In this document: positions 1 to 6,761 of the stretch, in pieces | Layout of the letters: every line of letters begins with the position of its first letter | Position numbering within the stretch: position 1 is the stretch's first letter | Source: JACCTH01 sp050741915 | Lineage (GTDB): Bacteria; Actinomycetota; Acidimicrobiia; Spongiisociales; ZC4RG35 | Assembly: GCA_050741915.1 (NCBI GenBank) | Contig: JBOGEX010000142.1 | Coordinates: forward strand, 1-12,439 | Reading direction: 5' to 3' | Length of the DNA: 12,439 bases | Made by a program: the position numbers and the translations under genes | Notes under the pieces: generated by a model | The model's database searches: none | Told to the model about the DNA's origin: nothing | Seen by the model: only the letters and a program-made list of their open reading frames with translations

Positions 1-195
1 TCGCCCAAACGGATCTTGGTCCAAGGTGACCTCGGTGTCCTCGAAGCTCGCCTCGACTACGGCGACAGCGTCGACTGGCAAGGGGTGTTCATTTTTGAGT
101 TCCGAGACGGAAAGGTCGCCAAGGAGACAAGCTACTGGGCACAGCCGTTCGAGGCCGCCGAGTGGCGGTCCGAGTGGGTCGACCGGTCGCACTGA
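1..195 (+). CDS. NTF2/SnoaL-like domain protein, C-terminal fragment
   Basis: An open frame runs from the first base of the window to a TGA at 193-195, giving 64 residues with no start in view, so the gene is cut by the window edge. The end reads GVFIFEFRDGKVAKETSYWA, then QPFEAAEWRSEWVDR. A beta-strand with F-x-F-R-D-G-K-V followed by an aromatic strand is the typical last part of nuclear transport factor 2-like/SnoaL-like folds. These folds include small enzymes such as isomerases and cyclases as well as uncharacterised proteins. The substrate cannot be told from this fragment. The tadA start lies at or just before its stop, so the two may be co-transcribed. Family assignment is by pattern only. 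Confidence 0.6.
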   Translation, partial: SPKRILVQGDLGVLEARLDYGDSVDWQGVFIFEFRDGKVAKETSYWAQPFEAAEWRSEWVDRSH

Positions 196-197
196 CC

Positions 198-659
198 TTG
201 CCGAGAGCGTCAGCCGATGAAGAGCTAATGGGTCTGGCTTTGGCCGAGGCTCGCCTCGCCGCTGCCGAGGGCGAAGTCCCGATCGGGGCCGTGCTCGTGG
301 ATGGTAAGGCCAACGTGATTGCTGCCGACCACAATCGGCGCCAGCGACTGTCCGATGCCACCGCCCATGCCGAGATGCTCGTCATCGCCAGGGCCGGTCG
401 AGCGCGAGGCAACTGGCGCCTGCCCGATACGACTCTTTATGTGACCCTCGAACCGTGCCCGATGTGCGCCGGAGCCGCGGTCAACGCCCGCCTCGGGACG
501 ATCGTCTACGGAGCGGCCGACCCGAAAGCGGGTGCTGCCTGGTCGCTGTACAACATCCCCCAGGATGCGCGGCTCAACCATCGCTGCGAGATTCGCCACG
601 GCGTGCTGGCTGAGGAGTCGGGCGAGCTGTTGACCTCTTTCTTTAGGGATCACCGCTGA
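198..659 (+). CDS. tadA: tRNA-specific adenosine deaminase TadA
   Basis: Deaminates A34 to inosine in tRNA-Arg(ACG), allowing wobble reading of CGN codons; it acts as a cytoplasmic dimer. The zinc and catalytic signature is complete: His-Ala-Glu (H57, E59 counting from the start used here) and Pro-Cys-Pro-Met-Cys (C87, C90). EVPIGAVLV precedes it, as is standard for TadA. The start is uncertain. In-frame candidates are GTG 162, GTG 174, TTG 198 and ATG 228. I chose TTG 198 because TadA proteins usually begin 7-11 residues before the M of the first helix (here DEELMGLAL), which ATG 228 would cut off. GTG 162 has a GAGG seven bases upstream but would overlap the previous gene by 34 bases. From 198 the protein is 153 aa, normal for the family. 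The SRP RNA gene follows 14 bases downstream, a common TadA neighbour. Function is firm; the start is not. Confidence 0.93.
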   Translation: MPRASADEELMGLALAEARLAAAEGEVPIGAVLVDGKANVIAADHNRRQRLSDATAHAEMLVIARAGRARGNWRLPDTTLYVTLEPCPMCAGAAVNARLGTIVYGAADPKAGAAWSLYNIPQDARLNHRCEIRHGVLAEESGELLTSFFRDHR

Positions 660-673
660 ACTAGCCTCGCAAA

Positions 674-807
674 CGAGGGGGCGTGTTGAGTTCAGCGGGC
701 CCTGCGCGGCGGGAAACCGCGAACCGAGTCAGGTCCGGAAGGAAGCAGCTCTAAGCGGGCCTTCCTGGGCGCCGCAGTCCCGCCTGCTGAACGTCAGCGC
801 CCCCTCG
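674..807 (+). ncRNA. ffs: Signal recognition particle RNA (4.5S type)
   Basis: The near-invariant apical domain of bacterial SRP RNA is present at about 728-748: GTCAGGTCCGGAAGGAAGCA. It includes the GGAA tetraloop and the asymmetric internal loop bound by the Ffh M domain. The ends close with a 10-bp perfect stem (674-683 with 798-807), and a second stretch, TTCAGC near 691, pairs with GCTGAA near 786. The RNA forms the core of the cytoplasmic targeting particle that brings nascent membrane proteins to FtsY and SecYEG. The terminal stems define about 134 nt, longer than the roughly 100 nt of typical small bacterial SRP RNAs, so the mature ends may be trimmed. A TANNNT hexamer (TAGCCT, 662-667) sits seven bases before the 5' end and could be the -10 box. 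No clear T-tract terminator follows. Confidence 0.93.
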
Positions 808-817
808 CTTCGCACTC

Positions 818-1453
818 TTACTTGGAGTTGTTGCCGGTCAGGGCCGCGCTCGCCCCGAGGGCAAGGTAGGTGAAGCCAGCAACCCGCTTCTGCCCGCGGG
901 CCCAACGGGGGCTGCGGTTGAGGAGGCCGCCGATGGCTCCGGAGGCAAGGGCATAAATCGAGTCGATCACGATCGCCACTCCGATAAAGACGAACCCGAG
1001 CACCAGGAATTGCCCCGTCACTCGTCCGCGGCCTGGATCGACGAACTGCGGCAAGAAGGCGAGAAAAAACAGTGCCACTTTCGGGTTGAGGATGTTGACA
1101 ACGATGCCCCGCCCAAAAGCGGAAGCGTTCGAGGTCTCGCCCGTTAGATGCGCCAGCACAGGTGACTCCTTCGAGCGCAGGGTCTTCCAGCCGAGATAGA
1201 TCAGGTAGGCGGCGCCCGCGTACTTCAGAATCAAGAACGCCACCGTCGATGAGGCAACGATTGCCGAGACACCGACCGTGGCGGCAAAGACATGAAACAG
1301 AGCCCCCACCTCGATCCCCGCCATCGATGCCAGGGCAGCGCCCCGTCCGCGGCCGATGCCGGTCGAGACGATGTAGAGGATCGCCGGCCCGGGAATGGCT
1401 ACCAGAACGGCCGCAGCGAGGACAAAAGCGGGAAGCACCGCGGCGTCGATCAC
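818..1453 (-). CDS. LysE/RhtB family amino-acid exporter
   Basis: A 211-residue hydrophobic protein with about six predicted membrane segments. It opens with a first helix ending in VAIPGPAILYIVSTGIGRGR, the conserved P-G-P region followed by a G-R-G loop that marks LysE/RhtB translocators. The second hallmark, NILNPKVALFFLAFLPQFV, is also intact. Family members export lysine, arginine, homoserine, threonine or related small molecules by cation antiport at the inner membrane; the substrate here cannot be assigned. The start is GTG, with no clear Shine-Dalgarno, 18 bases after the menG stop, so it is probably the last gene of the serS-menG run. It converges on the SRP RNA with a 10-base gap. 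Length is normal for the family. Confidence 0.88.
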   Translation of the reverse strand: MIDAAVLPAFVLAAAVLVAIPGPAILYIVSTGIGRGRGAALASMAGIEVGALFHVFAATVGVSAIVASSTVAFLILKYAGAAYLIYLGWKTLRSKESPVLAHLTGETSNASAFGRGIVVNILNPKVALFFLAFLPQFVDPGRGRVTGQFLVLGFVFIGVAIVIDSIYALASGAIGGLLNRSPRWARGQKRVAGFTYLALGASAALTGNNSK

Positions 1454-1471
1454 CGCGGGAGGCTAACGCAG

Positions 1472-2104
1472 TCAGTCCTTGTGGAGGACCGCTCCATAAA
1501 CGAAGCCGAAGAGACCCATGCGCCACACGGTGCCGAGGCGAAGGTGGCTCTGGCTCAGAAGCACCTCTGGTTGCGGGAGCCTGTCGAGGCTGCGGTGCAA
1601 GTACCAGTAATCGGCGGGGGCCCGGGCTATGAGCCCGGCCAGCGGAAGCGTCAGCGCCGTGCCGAGGCGCGAGATCCCGCGAGCGAGGGGGTGGCGAGGC
1701 CGGCCGAGGTCGACCACCGCCGCTACCCCACCCGGTCGCATGACTCGATGCACCTCGGCCAGCGTCCGGTCGATCGACGTGAGATTGCGAAACACGAACG
1801 CAGAGAACACCGAGTCGAAGCTGGCGTCCGGAAAAGGCAGGGCCTCCCCCACCGCCGCTATCCGGTGTCGGATCGGACTCAGGGAGAGCATCTCCCGCAC
1901 CGGGTCGAGAGCAACCACTATCCGGTCGCCAAAGATTGGTGCCGCTACGCCGGTGCCGCTCCCTAGGTCGAGCAATCGTCCGGCCGGTAAATACGCCATG
2001 GCAGACCTTCGCCAGTCTTGGTCGCGCCCAGTAGACAGAAGCTTGTTGATCAGGTCATAGCGGCGGGCGATGCGGGCAAAGATGGCATCTGATTGCTCGC
2101 TCAC
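1472..2104 (-). CDS. menG: UbiE/MenG-type SAM-dependent C-methyltransferase
   Basis: A 210-aa class I methyltransferase. Motif I is LLDLGSGTG (residues 44-52, SAM binding), followed by an acidic motif (VVALDPVREML). FDSVFSAFVFRNL and then EVHRVMRPGGVAAVVDLGRP match the UbiE/COQ5 signature closely. The later YWYLHRSLDRLP is the equivalent of the YxYLxxSI-x-FP motif in UbiE/MenG. Such enzymes methylate demethylmenaquinone, the last step of menaquinone synthesis, using SAM at the membrane surface; actinobacteria respire with menaquinone. The start is GTG overlapping the serS stop in a GTGA, so translation is probably coupled. It is somewhat shorter than E. coli UbiE (about 250 aa), and RNL replaces the usual LRN-V. 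A related quinone or lipid methyltransferase remains possible. Confidence 0.78.
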   Translation of the reverse strand: MSEQSDAIFARIARRYDLINKLLSTGRDQDWRRSAMAYLPAGRLLDLGSGTGVAAPIFGDRIVVALDPVREMLSLSPIRHRIAAVGEALPFPDASFDSVFSAFVFRNLTSIDRTLAEVHRVMRPGGVAAVVDLGRPRHPLARGISRLGTALTLPLAGLIARAPADYWYLHRSLDRLPQPEVLLSQSHLRLGTVWRMGLFGFVYGAVLHKD

Positions 2105-3354
2105 TCGATACGGCCAAACCCCACATACGGCACGAGCGCCTCCGGCATCTCCACCGAACCGTCGCCCTGTTGGAAGTTCTCGAGGATGGCAAGGATCATC
2201 CGGCCCACAGCTACAGCAGTTCCGTTCAGGGTATGAAGTACCCGGTTGCCTTCATCGCCTCGCACTCTGATCTTCAGGCGCCGAGCCTGATAGTCGGTCG
2301 TGTTCGAGCAGGATGTCACCTCGCGGAAGGCGTCCTGAGAAGGAAACCACGCCTCAATGTCGTACTTCTTGGCCGCCGAAGAGCCGAGGTCACCAGCGGC
2401 GACATTGACCACCCGATAGGGGATTCCGAGTGCTCCAACGATCGACTCTTCGATTGACAGCAGCCGTTCGTGCTCTTCTACAGACGTTTCCGGTGCGCAG
2501 AAGACGAACATCTCTACCTTGTCGAACTGGTGCACCCGGAAAAGGCCCTGGGTGTCCTTTCCGTAGGTTCCGGCCTCGCGGCGAAAGCACGAAGAGAACC
2601 CGGCGTAGCGCAACGGGAGCTGCGCGCCGTCGAAGATCTCGTCGGTGTGATAAGCCGCGAGAGAAACCTCCGAGGTTCCGACCAAGTAGAGATCGTCGGC
2701 CGGGACCGAGTACACCTGCTCACGATCACCCGGGAAGAAACCGGTGCCATACAAGGCTTGCTCGCGCACCAGGACAGGGGGGACCATCGGCACAAAGCCC
2801 GCCGCCATCAGTCGGTCAAACGCATAGCGGACCAGGCCGAACTCGAGGATCACCGCCTGGCCTTTCAAGTATCCGAAACGACTGCCGGATACCTTCGCCC
2901 CCCGCTCCATATCGATGATGTCGAGGCTCGAGCCCAAAGCGGTGAAGTCCGACGCCTCGAAGTCGAAGTTGGGAAGATCGCCGACTCTCTTCACCTCTAC
3001 GTTCTCGAGCTCACTGTGACCGTCGGCGGCGCTGGGGTCGACCAGGTTGGGCACGGCCGCCCATTGCGCTTCGAAGGCCGCCATCAACTCATCAGCTTCG
3101 GCTTCGAGCGCCTTGTAGCGCTCGGCCAGCTTTGCGACCTCGGCGATGGCTGCTTCCTTCTCGGCTCCCTGCAGTCGGGCGATCTTCTTGCCAGCCTCTT
3201 TCTGCGCGGCACGGGTCTCTTCTGCCTCTTGCCGGGTCCGCCGCAATCGCGCCTCCAGGTCAACGAGCCCGTCGAGATCGACCGCCAGACCACGCCGTTG
3301 CAGCGAGAGTCGAATCTCATCGGGGTTGGAACGAAGAAGGGCAGGATCGATCAC
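2101..3354 (-). CDS. serS: Seryl-tRNA synthetase
   Basis: Charges tRNA-Ser (and tRNA-Sec where present) with serine in the cytoplasm; class II synthetase, homodimer. The 417-aa protein begins MIDPALLRSNPDEIRLSLQR, followed by the long antiparallel coiled-coil tRNA-binding arm (about residues 30-105). The catalytic core follows with GTSEVSLAAYH, motif 2 FSSCFRREAGTYGKDTQGLF and RVHQFDKVEMF. It also has EVTSCSNTTDYQARRL and motif 3 GTAVAVGRMILAILEN. The length is standard and no motif is missing. The start is GTG without a Shine-Dalgarno; a TANNNT box lies nine bases upstream (see the separate entry), compatible with a leaderless message. It is 21 bases downstream of the 335-aa membrane protein gene and overlaps menG by four bases. 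Confidence 0.97.
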   Translation of the reverse strand: MIDPALLRSNPDEIRLSLQRRGLAVDLDGLVDLEARLRRTRQEAEETRAAQKEAGKKIARLQGAEKEAAIAEVAKLAERYKALEAEADELMAAFEAQWAAVPNLVDPSAADGHSELENVEVKRVGDLPNFDFEASDFTALGSSLDIIDMERGAKVSGSRFGYLKGQAVILEFGLVRYAFDRLMAAGFVPMVPPVLVREQALYGTGFFPGDREQVYSVPADDLYLVGTSEVSLAAYHTDEIFDGAQLPLRYAGFSSCFRREAGTYGKDTQGLFRVHQFDKVEMFVFCAPETSVEEHERLLSIEESIVGALGIPYRVVNVAAGDLGSSAAKKYDIEAWFPSQDAFREVTSCSNTTDYQARRLKIRVRGDEGNRVLHTLNGTAVAVGRMILAILENFQQGDGSVEMPEALVPYVGFGRIE

Positions 3355-3363
3355 GAGCGCAAA

Positions 3364-3369
3364 ATCCTA
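3364..3369 (-). promoter_or_regulatory. Candidate -10 box for serS (leaderless start)
   Basis: TAGGAT on the minus strand fits the actinobacterial -10 pattern TANNNT and ends nine bases before the GTG of serS. A transcript starting about seven to ten bases downstream would begin at or next to the start codon. No Shine-Dalgarno is present in those nine bases. I see no convincing -35 box. TANNNT is common by chance, so this is weak on its own and gains a little from the similar spacing at fhaA and crgA. Confidence 0.25.
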
Positions 3370-3375
3370 AGGCGG

Positions 3376-4383
3376 CTAGCCGACCGGCTCGTTCACGAAG
3401 AACGAGAGGGCGATCCCGTCGTTATCGGCGTTGCCATCAGGCTCGGTGAGCTGGAGGGCGACAGAAAGGCGATAGGTCAAGCCCGGAGTCACGGCCAGCT
3501 CGAAGAAGGAGACGGTCGTCTGCGCTCCGGGGGCCAGCGCCGGGACAGCGAGGGTGCGCGAGTCTTCGCCTTCGTCGGTCGACAGGTCGAGAAACAGGTT
3601 CTGCAGAGGAGCAGAGGTGTTGCCGAGATTGGCGACGACCACATCGATGCGGATCGACTCAACCGGCTCGACCACCAGGTCCCCGTCGGGATCGGTGACC
3701 CAACCGGGTTGCGAGCTCACCTGCCCGACGGCGAGATCGGCCCGCAGGGCCAGCAGAGAGTTGTCGGCGCCGGCCGCCGCCGCGAAGAGACGGGCGAGCG
3801 CCACTGGCGAAAAGTCCGCCGAATGGAACTGCAGCTCGGGAAGAGGGGTGATCGGATCGGGAACGTCGGCTCGAGCCAGCTCTGCCAAGACCCCTCGGTA
3901 GAGCTCGTCGCCCGCCGCCACCTGCTGGATCCCGGCGTAGATCTGCTCTTCACCCGCACCCTCCAGGTCGGCGGATCTCAACATCCCTTCTTGAAAGGTG
4001 CGGACCCCGCCTGTCCACGTCGACACCGCCAGACGGAAAAGAGAGGCGGCACCGATCAGTGAGCTTCGCTGGGGAGCCTCGAGCACCGAAGCGGAGGCTG
4101 TGTCAAGTGCAGTGGTAACCGAATCGGTGGAGGTTTCGAATTCGGCCCGGTCAAGGGTGGCGAGGTCATCGGGCAATGCCGAAAAAGTCGATGCCGCGGT
4201 GACCAACTCTTCGGCCGACTGCCGGATGCCGTCAAGGTATGTAACCGCGGCAGACGCCTGGGAGTTGATGCGAGCGAGGATCAGCGCCAGCAGCACGATG
4301 ATGGTGAGGAGCACGGGCCACCACGCCCACCGGCGGCGACCCAGGCGTCTTTCGAGCTTGCGATCGAGAACCGCTGGCTGCAA
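3376..4383 (-). CDS. Membrane-anchored protein of unknown function with CARDB-like C-terminus
   Basis: I do not recognise a named family. The 335-aa protein has an arginine-rich cytoplasmic start (RKLERRLGRRR), one strong membrane segment (about residues 21-38, WWPVLLTIIVLLALILARI) and a long predicted extracytoplasmic part. Residues about 40-225 look helical and Ala/Leu/Glu-rich. From about 235 the sequence becomes beta-rich: IRIDVVVANLGNTSAP, later TLAVPALAPGAQTTVSF and TYRLSVALQL, then DPDG/DNDG-like acidic turns. That pattern, with an N-x-G-N/T strand and an A-P-G-x-x-x-x-V turn, resembles CARDB/immunoglobulin-like adhesion modules. The only plausible start is TTG at 4383, four bases after the upstream gene's stop, with no good Shine-Dalgarno. 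It sits between a small hypothetical and serS on the same strand. Anchored N-in/C-out topology is inferred from the positive-inside rule. Confidence 0.7.
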   Translation of the reverse strand: MQPAVLDRKLERRLGRRRWAWWPVLLTIIVLLALILARINSQASAAVTYLDGIRQSAEELVTAASTFSALPDDLATLDRAEFETSTDSVTTALDTASASVLEAPQRSSLIGAASLFRLAVSTWTGGVRTFQEGMLRSADLEGAGEEQIYAGIQQVAAGDELYRGVLAELARADVPDPITPLPELQFHSADFSPVALARLFAAAAGADNSLLALRADLAVGQVSSQPGWVTDPDGDLVVEPVESIRIDVVVANLGNTSAPLQNLFLDLSTDEGEDSRTLAVPALAPGAQTTVSFFELAVTPGLTYRLSVALQLTEPDGNADNDGIALSFFVNEPVG

Positions 4384-4387
4384 TTTG

Positions 4388-4738
4388 CTACGCCGTCACC
4401 GAATCAAGATGCTGGAGCAGGTCGTGGGCGGCCAGCTCAATCGACTTGTGCCGCCATTCGGAGGCTCGATAGACGCAGGCGATCAGACCACTGCGATGGA
4501 GGCGCCGTAAGTCCCCGTAGACGAAGCCGTAGCGAGCTTTGGTTTCGTCCGTGGCTCCATCTGTGAGAGCCAGGTGCCACTCCGCATATTCATCCCACGA
4601 GTGCTTCACGAGATAGGCGTTCTCGTCCTCGGCGCTTGGTTGTGACTCCCCCCAGTCGCTATCGAGGGAGTATGGGCGGGCGTCGATCAAGGCTCGGGCC
4701 TTGGCCACCGCATTCTTGTTGACTGTGTACGAGGCCAT
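4388..4738 (-). CDS. Small conserved-looking soluble protein, function unknown
   Basis: A 116-aa protein starting MASYTVNKNAVAKARALIDA. The frame stays open further upstream, but that extension runs through the tRNA-Leu gene, so ATG 4738 is the credible start. It is soluble and has no signal peptide. It is rich in aromatic and charged residues, for example SDWGESQPSA, then HSWDEYAEWHLALTDGA, RYGFVYGDLRRLHRSGLIAC and EWRHKSIELAAHDLL. The density of Trp, His and Arg in short conserved-looking blocks suggests a folded domain under selection. I recognise it only as resembling uncharacterised actinobacterial proteins and cannot name a function. It lies 46 bases downstream of tRNA-Leu and four bases before the next gene's TTG, so it probably belongs to the same transcript as the 335-aa protein gene. 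Confidence 0.75.
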   Translation of the reverse strand: MASYTVNKNAVAKARALIDARPYSLDSDWGESQPSAEDENAYLVKHSWDEYAEWHLALTDGATDETKARYGFVYGDLRRLHRSGLIACVYRASEWRHKSIELAAHDLLQHLDSVTA

Positions 4739-4784
4739 GGGCTCAACTCTGCCCTTTAGTGCTAGCGGTCGCAACCGTTGTGGG

Positions 4785-4868
<84 letters not shown>

Positions 4869-4952
4869 AAATGGGTGGCCAAGGCTAGCCGGAGCCCGAT
4901 TCAGTCGTTCTGTGGGCCGTATGCGTCGATTTCGGCGGCTAGCAACCCTGGG

Positions 4953-4980
4953 TTCGCAACCAAACCTCCCCAACTACCGT
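4953..4980 (+). promoter_or_regulatory. Candidate promoter of the fhaA-pknB operon
   Basis: The 122-base gap between tRNA-Leu and fhaA must hold the promoter of the operon. A TTCGCA (4953-4958) and TACCGT (4975-4980) pair has a 16-base spacer and fits a loose -35/-10 pattern. TACCGT ends ten bases before the ATG, and no proper Shine-Dalgarno fits in between (only GGAA directly against the start), which suggests a leaderless or nearly leaderless message. The eleven bases TACCGTTTCTC recur at almost the same distance before crgA. Assigned by pattern only. Confidence 0.35.
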
Positions 4981-4990
4981 TTCTCTGGAA

Positions 4991-5650
4991 ATGAAGCTCG
5001 CCCGCCAATTGGAGCGGAGGCTGGAGGACGCCCTCGATCACCTCGCCGGACGCATCTTCCGCGGCGGGCTCCACGTCTCCGAGCTCGCCGCACGCGTCGC
5101 CCGCGAGGCCGAGCTGGCCGAGTTCCGAACTCCGGCGGGGCCGGGGACCGCCAATCACTTCACGCTGGCAGTCAACCCGGCCAACCTCGCCGACGACCCC
5201 CAGCTGGTCGCCCGCGAGCTGGAAATCGCTTTTGCCGAAGTGGCGGCCGACCGCGGATGGCGGCTCGAGGGACCTGTCGAGGTGGCGCTGGACCGAAGCA
5301 CTGACGTCGGCATCGGAACCATTAGCTGTGCGGCCGCAGTCGCCAAAGGCACACTCCCCTGCTGGGCGCAACTCACCGCCCAAGGCGGTGAAAGGACGCT
5401 CATCAGACATAATCGTGCCATCGTCGGACGCTCATCGGAGGCCGACGTCCTGGTCGATCACCCCGAGATCAGCCGCACTCACGCCCTGATCTACCGCCAG
5501 GGCGGCGAGATCTACGTAGTCGATGCCGGATCCGCCAACGGCACTCTCCTCGACGGTTACGCGGTCGGTCGAACTCCCACCCGGATGGCCGCGGTCGCCG
5601 AGCTGACCCTGGCCAACCACCCCTTTCGCTTCACGCCATGCCGGAGCTGA
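4991..5650 (+). CDS. fhaA: FhaA-like protein (DUF3662 + FHA domain)
   Basis: The N-terminal part (about 1-120) resembles the DUF3662 domain of FhaA: MKLARQLERRLEDALDHLAGRIFRGGLHVSELA, later NHFTLAVNP and ELEIAFAEVAADRGW. The C-terminal part is an FHA domain with the phosphothreonine-binding residues in place: GRS (146-148), SRTH (161-164) and GSANGT (180-185). In mycobacteria FhaA is a substrate of PknB, binds phosphorylated partners such as the pseudokinase domain of MviN/MurJ, and regulates late peptidoglycan synthesis. At 219 aa it is less than half the mycobacterial length (about 527) because the long low-complexity linker between the domains is absent. It is the first gene of the operon and overlaps fhaB by 13 bases. 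The ATG at 4991 gives the expected family start. Confidence 0.9.
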   Translation: MKLARQLERRLEDALDHLAGRIFRGGLHVSELAARVAREAELAEFRTPAGPGTANHFTLAVNPANLADDPQLVARELEIAFAEVAADRGWRLEGPVEVALDRSTDVGIGTISCAAAVAKGTLPCWAQLTAQGGERTLIRHNRAIVGRSSEADVLVDHPEISRTHALIYRQGGEIYVVDAGSANGTLLDGYAVGRTPTRMAAVAELTLANHPFRFTPCRS

Positions 5651-6057
5651 TCCTCACCGCCTTGCGCCTGATCTTTCTGGCACTGGTTTACCTCTTCATC
5701 TGGCAGGTGGCGCGGGCCATCACCCGCCACGTTGGGATCGGCCAGGGACAAGGGCGGGGAAGTAAGCGCAGCGTCAAGCAGGTGGCTGTGATCCGTAGCG
5801 ACACCCAGGGCGGGATGACCTTCGCGGTCAACGGCGCCACCGTCGTCGGTCGTAGCGACCAAGCCGATGTTGTCATCGAGGATCCCTACGCCTCCGAGTT
5901 CCATTTCCGGCTGGTGCTTTCTGATGGGACCTTGACCGTCTCCGACCTGGGCAGCACGAACGGCACGTACGTGAACGGCAAGCGCATCACGACCCCCACC
6001 AACCTCCGTCGCGGCGATGCCCTCCAGGTCGGCAAAACGGTCATGGAGGTGCGATGA
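5638..6057 (+). CDS. fhaB: FhaB/FipA-like membrane-anchored FHA protein
   Basis: A 139-aa protein with one N-terminal membrane segment (about residues 4-27, ILTALRLIFLALVYLFIWQV), a short basic linker (GRGSKRSVKQ) and a cytoplasmic FHA domain. FHA key residues are GRS (71-73), S-E-F-H (86-89) and GSTNGT (105-110). The order and size match FhaB of actinobacteria (about 155 aa in M. tuberculosis). There FhaB, called FipA, links FtsZ and FtsQ at the division site and is phosphorylated by the operon's kinases. The segment around S86 reads ASEFHFRL instead of the more usual V-S-R-x-H-A, so the loop that contacts phosphothreonine differs slightly. The start overlaps the end of fhaA by 13 bases, and the TGA stop overlaps the ATG of the phosphatase gene in an ATGA. 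Confidence 0.92.
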   Translation: MPELILTALRLIFLALVYLFIWQVARAITRHVGIGQGQGRGSKRSVKQVAVIRSDTQGGMTFAVNGATVVGRSDQADVVIEDPYASEFHFRLVLSDGTLTVSDLGSTNGTYVNGKRITTPTNLRRGDALQVGKTVMEVR

Positions 6058-6761
6058 ACTACCAGTATGCCGCCGCCACCCATAGGGGGCGGGTGCGAAA
6101 TAACAACGAGGATGCCCACTGGCCCGAGACCGCCGGCCAGGGTCCAGGGCCGCTCGTGTTGATGGTGGCCGACGGGATGGGAGGGGCGGTGGCAGGCGAG
6201 GTTGCCAGCCAACTGGCAGTTGAGCAAGCTCAACTTGGTGACGGGCTTCCTGTCGAACGGCTGACCAGGGCCAATTCCGAAGTGTTCGATCGATCTCTCC
6301 TCGAACCGGAGCTAGCCGGGATGGGTACGACGCTGACCCTGATCGAGCTAATACCGGATGGGGTCGCCCATCTCGCTCATGTCGGTGACAGCCGCGCCTA
6401 TCTGTGGCACGACGGAACTCTCGAACAGATCACCGCCGACCACACCGTCGTGGCCGAGCAGCTCGCCGCCGGTCGCATCTCCGAAGGAGACATCGTCAAT
6501 CATCCCCAACGCAGCATGCTGACGCGAGTGCTGGGGATCGCCTCCACCATCGAGGTCGACACCCTGGAATTGCCGCTGGATGTGGGCGACCGCTTGCTGA
6601 TCTGTTCGGACGGTCTTACCAACATGATCGATGATCAAGCGGTTGCGTCCCAGCTGGGGGTCGGGGCTCCGGAAGAGGTGGCCTGGAACCTGATTGAGGC
6701 GGCCAACCGCGCCGGGGGTCACGACAACATCACAGTGATAGTCGTGGTCGTAGAAGCGTGA
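6054..6761 (+). CDS. pstP: PP2C-family Ser/Thr phosphatase (PstP type)
   Basis: A metal-dependent PPM/PP2C phosphatase that reverses kinase phosphorylation. All core motifs are present: RNNNED (D20), VADGMGG (D40), GDSRAY (D112), CSDGL (D186) and GGHDN (D224-N225), which coordinate the Mn/Mg ions. The protein is only the catalytic domain (235 aa). The membrane segment and extracellular tail of mycobacterial PstP (about 514 aa) are missing, so it is probably cytosolic. A GGAGG Shine-Dalgarno (6045-6049) lies four bases before the ATG, inside the end of fhaB. The last 19 codons (from N218) and the start of the following gene are imperfectly repeated directly downstream, see 6705-6849. The C-terminus ITVIVVVVEA is the normal final strand of the fold, so the enzyme looks intact. 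Confidence 0.94.
   Translation: MNYQYAAATHRGRVRNNNEDAHWPETAGQGPGPLVLMVADGMGGAVAGEVASQLAVEQAQLGDGLPVERLTRANSEVFDRSLLEPELAGMGTTLTLIELIPDGVAHLAHVGDSRAYLWHDGTLEQITADHTVVAEQLAAGRISEGDIVNHPQRSMLTRVLGIASTIEVDTLELPLDVGDRLLICSDGLTNMIDDQAVASQLGVGAPEEVAWNLIEAANRAGGHDNITVIVVVVEA

Noticed and set aside
808..817. Rho-independent terminator for the SRP RNA
   Set aside because: Only ten bases separate it from the LysE stop and there is no hairpin followed by a T-tract.
729..1526. A 265-codon minus-strand frame overlapping the SRP RNA and the LysE gene
   Set aside because: It is Arg/Ser/Gly-rich, lies out of frame with the clear LysE/RhtB protein and runs through the SRP RNA.
2470..4062. A 530-codon open frame on the + strand
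   Set aside because: It lies antisense to serS and the 335-aa membrane protein gene. Its translation is low-complexity Arg/Gly/Asp/Glu-rich with no recognisable domain. High G+C with conserved coding on the other strand readily opens such frames.
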